5,515 nucleotides of DNA from Thermococci archaeon. GTDB taxonomy: Archaea; Methanobacteriota_B; Thermococci; Thermococcales; Thermococcaceae. Each line of letters begins with the position of its first letter. Positions within the stretch are counted from its first letter, which is position 1. The notes under the pieces were generated by a model that did no database searches, had not been told where the DNA came from, and saw only the letters and a program-made list of their open reading frames with translations. A program made the translations under genes and the position numbers. Positions 4,877 to 5,515 of this stretch are shown here, in pieces. The stretch covers positions 1-5,515 of the forward strand of contig QMUB01000098.1 in the NCBI GenBank assembly GCA_003663695.1. The letters are read 5' to 3'.

Positions 4877-5515
4877 CCACAATCCACCTCATATTCATAA
4901 TCATTATCCGTATCAGGGCATGCACCTTCCGATGCCTCAGATATAATTGCCTCAAGTTCCTCATCCTCTCCGGAACAACGTCCACAGGGCTTGTAAGCAT
5001 ATACCCGCAGAGAGCCTCCTCCTCTCCATCCACATCTCTCATCCCATGGCACACTCGTAAGCAGATGCCATCCTCTATCCGGGATTCCATCTGTATGCTC
5101 GGTTAAAGTTAAAGTTGCTTTTTCACCATGTGCTAAATGAAGTTCCCATTCTACCAAAGTGCGACCATTTGGAAGAGGAGTCAGTGAAACACTCCCTTTT
5201 TGGGCATTATAGTTTTGTACTTGGAAATATTTACCTATTTTCTGCTTTATTTTAACATCTTTTTCAGCACCCAAGTTTCTAACAGAGATCTCGGTTACAT
5301 ATGTCTTGGGAGTATCTATTTTCAGTAGTGTTATCTTCCCCCCACATACTTTGTACCATTTGCCTGTTTTGGGATCATTCTTTACTTTAATACAGCAATC
5401 CAGACACCCACACCTAGCTACAACCGTAATAGAGTTGCTCGTTATATCGTATCCCTTTATAGTGGCGCCATCATTGAGGGGATACCTACCACATGAAGTG
5501 AACTCTTGCTTTCCA
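4873..5515 (-). CDS. Cysteine-rich surface protein with DUF11-like domain, 5' end beyond window
   Basis: The frame is open from the window edge (first full codon at 5514) to the TGA at 4873-4875, giving 213 residues of the C-terminal part; the start and any signal peptide lie outside. It contains 11 cysteines: one at residue 8, a dense RCGCLDCC cluster (35-41), VCGGK (57), ERCGW (161), CGRC (177-180), ACPD (199) and DCG at the very end (212). Residues about 62-138 look like an Ig-fold repeat of the DUF11/CARDB kind: KTYVTEISVRNLG, then VEWELHLAHGEKATLTLT, which fits the family's 'W-x-l-x-l-x-x-G-e-x-a-t-l-t-l-t' ending. The tail (182-213) is acidic. This suggests an exported protein stabilised by disulfides or binding metal. 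A shorter frame starting at a TTG at 5274 is not credible, because similar protein continues without interruption upstream. Its stop overlaps the DUF5305 gene start, so the two are probably translated together. Function unknown. Confidence 0.82.
   Translation of the reverse strand, partial: GKQEFTSCGRYPLNDGATIKGYDITSNSITVVARCGCLDCCIKVKNDPKTGKWYKVCGGKITLLKIDTPKTYVTEISVRNLGAEKDVKIKQKIGKYFQVQNYNAQKGSVSLTPLPNGRTLVEWELHLAHGEKATLTLTEHTDGIPDRGWHLLTSVPWDERCGWRGGGSLRVYAYKPCGRCSGEDEELEAIISEASEGACPDTDNDYEYEVDCG
4884..4890 (-). promoter_or_regulatory. Ribosome binding site within the upstream gene, for the DUF5305 gene
   Basis: GAGGTGG lies seven bases before the ATG at 4876 and directly next to the alternative TTG at 4882. 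This spacing favours the ATG. The site is inside the last codons of the cysteine-rich protein gene, consistent with coupled translation. Confidence 0.6.

Noticed and set aside
4874..4882. TTG start at 4882 giving a 345-residue DUF5305 protein
   Set aside because: It lies directly against the GAGGTGG site with almost no spacer; the ATG at 4876 fits better and makes a common ATGA overlap.
4873..5274. A complete 133-residue gene starting with TTG at 5274
   Set aside because: The frame continues open to the window edge with the same Cys-rich character, and the start would cut into the first strands of the Ig-like domain; no ribosome binding site precedes it.

Overview
The window looks like a stretch of a hyperthermophilic archaeal chromosome, most likely Thermococcus or a close relative in the Thermococcales. 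The reasons are GGTGA-type ribosome binding sites, AT-rich TATA/BRE promoters, T-tracts after stop codons, heavy AGA/AGG arginine and ATA isoleucine use, lipoproteins with Ser/Thr-rich stalks, and families (DUF434/DUF5616, DUF5305) that I associate with archaea. This assignment is inference from style; no rRNA or other phylogenetic marker is present.

All six protein-coding genes lie on the minus strand, so transcription runs from high to low coordinates. They form three two-gene units, each with an overlapping stop/start junction. Unit A (5515 to 3845) is the 3' part of a cysteine-rich, probably extracellular protein with an Ig-like DUF11-type domain, followed with a 4-base overlap by a two-pass membrane protein of the DUF5305 family. 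Unit B (3786 to 2348) has its own likely promoter. It is an HD-superfamily metal-dependent phosphohydrolase followed with a 1-base overlap by a DUF434/DUF5616 protein whose C-terminal part resembles NYN/PIN-type nucleases. Unit C (2209 to beyond position 1) has the clearest promoter and a leader with a perfect 7-bp inverted repeat. It encodes two consecutive lipoproteins, each with a signal peptide, a lipobox cysteine and a Ser/Thr-rich stalk. The first carries a Trp-rich domain I cannot assign. The second, cut by the window edge, carries a beta-propeller-like domain.

Units A and C are cell-surface or envelope genes; unit B is cytoplasmic and probably acts on nucleotides or RNA. The two members of each unit are probably made together by coupled translation. 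The plus strand carries no credible gene. I see no tRNA, rRNA, CRISPR array, insertion sequence or attachment site, and no gene-free stretch over 300 bases. The longest intergenic gap is about 138 bases (2210-2347) and holds the unit C promoter and leader.
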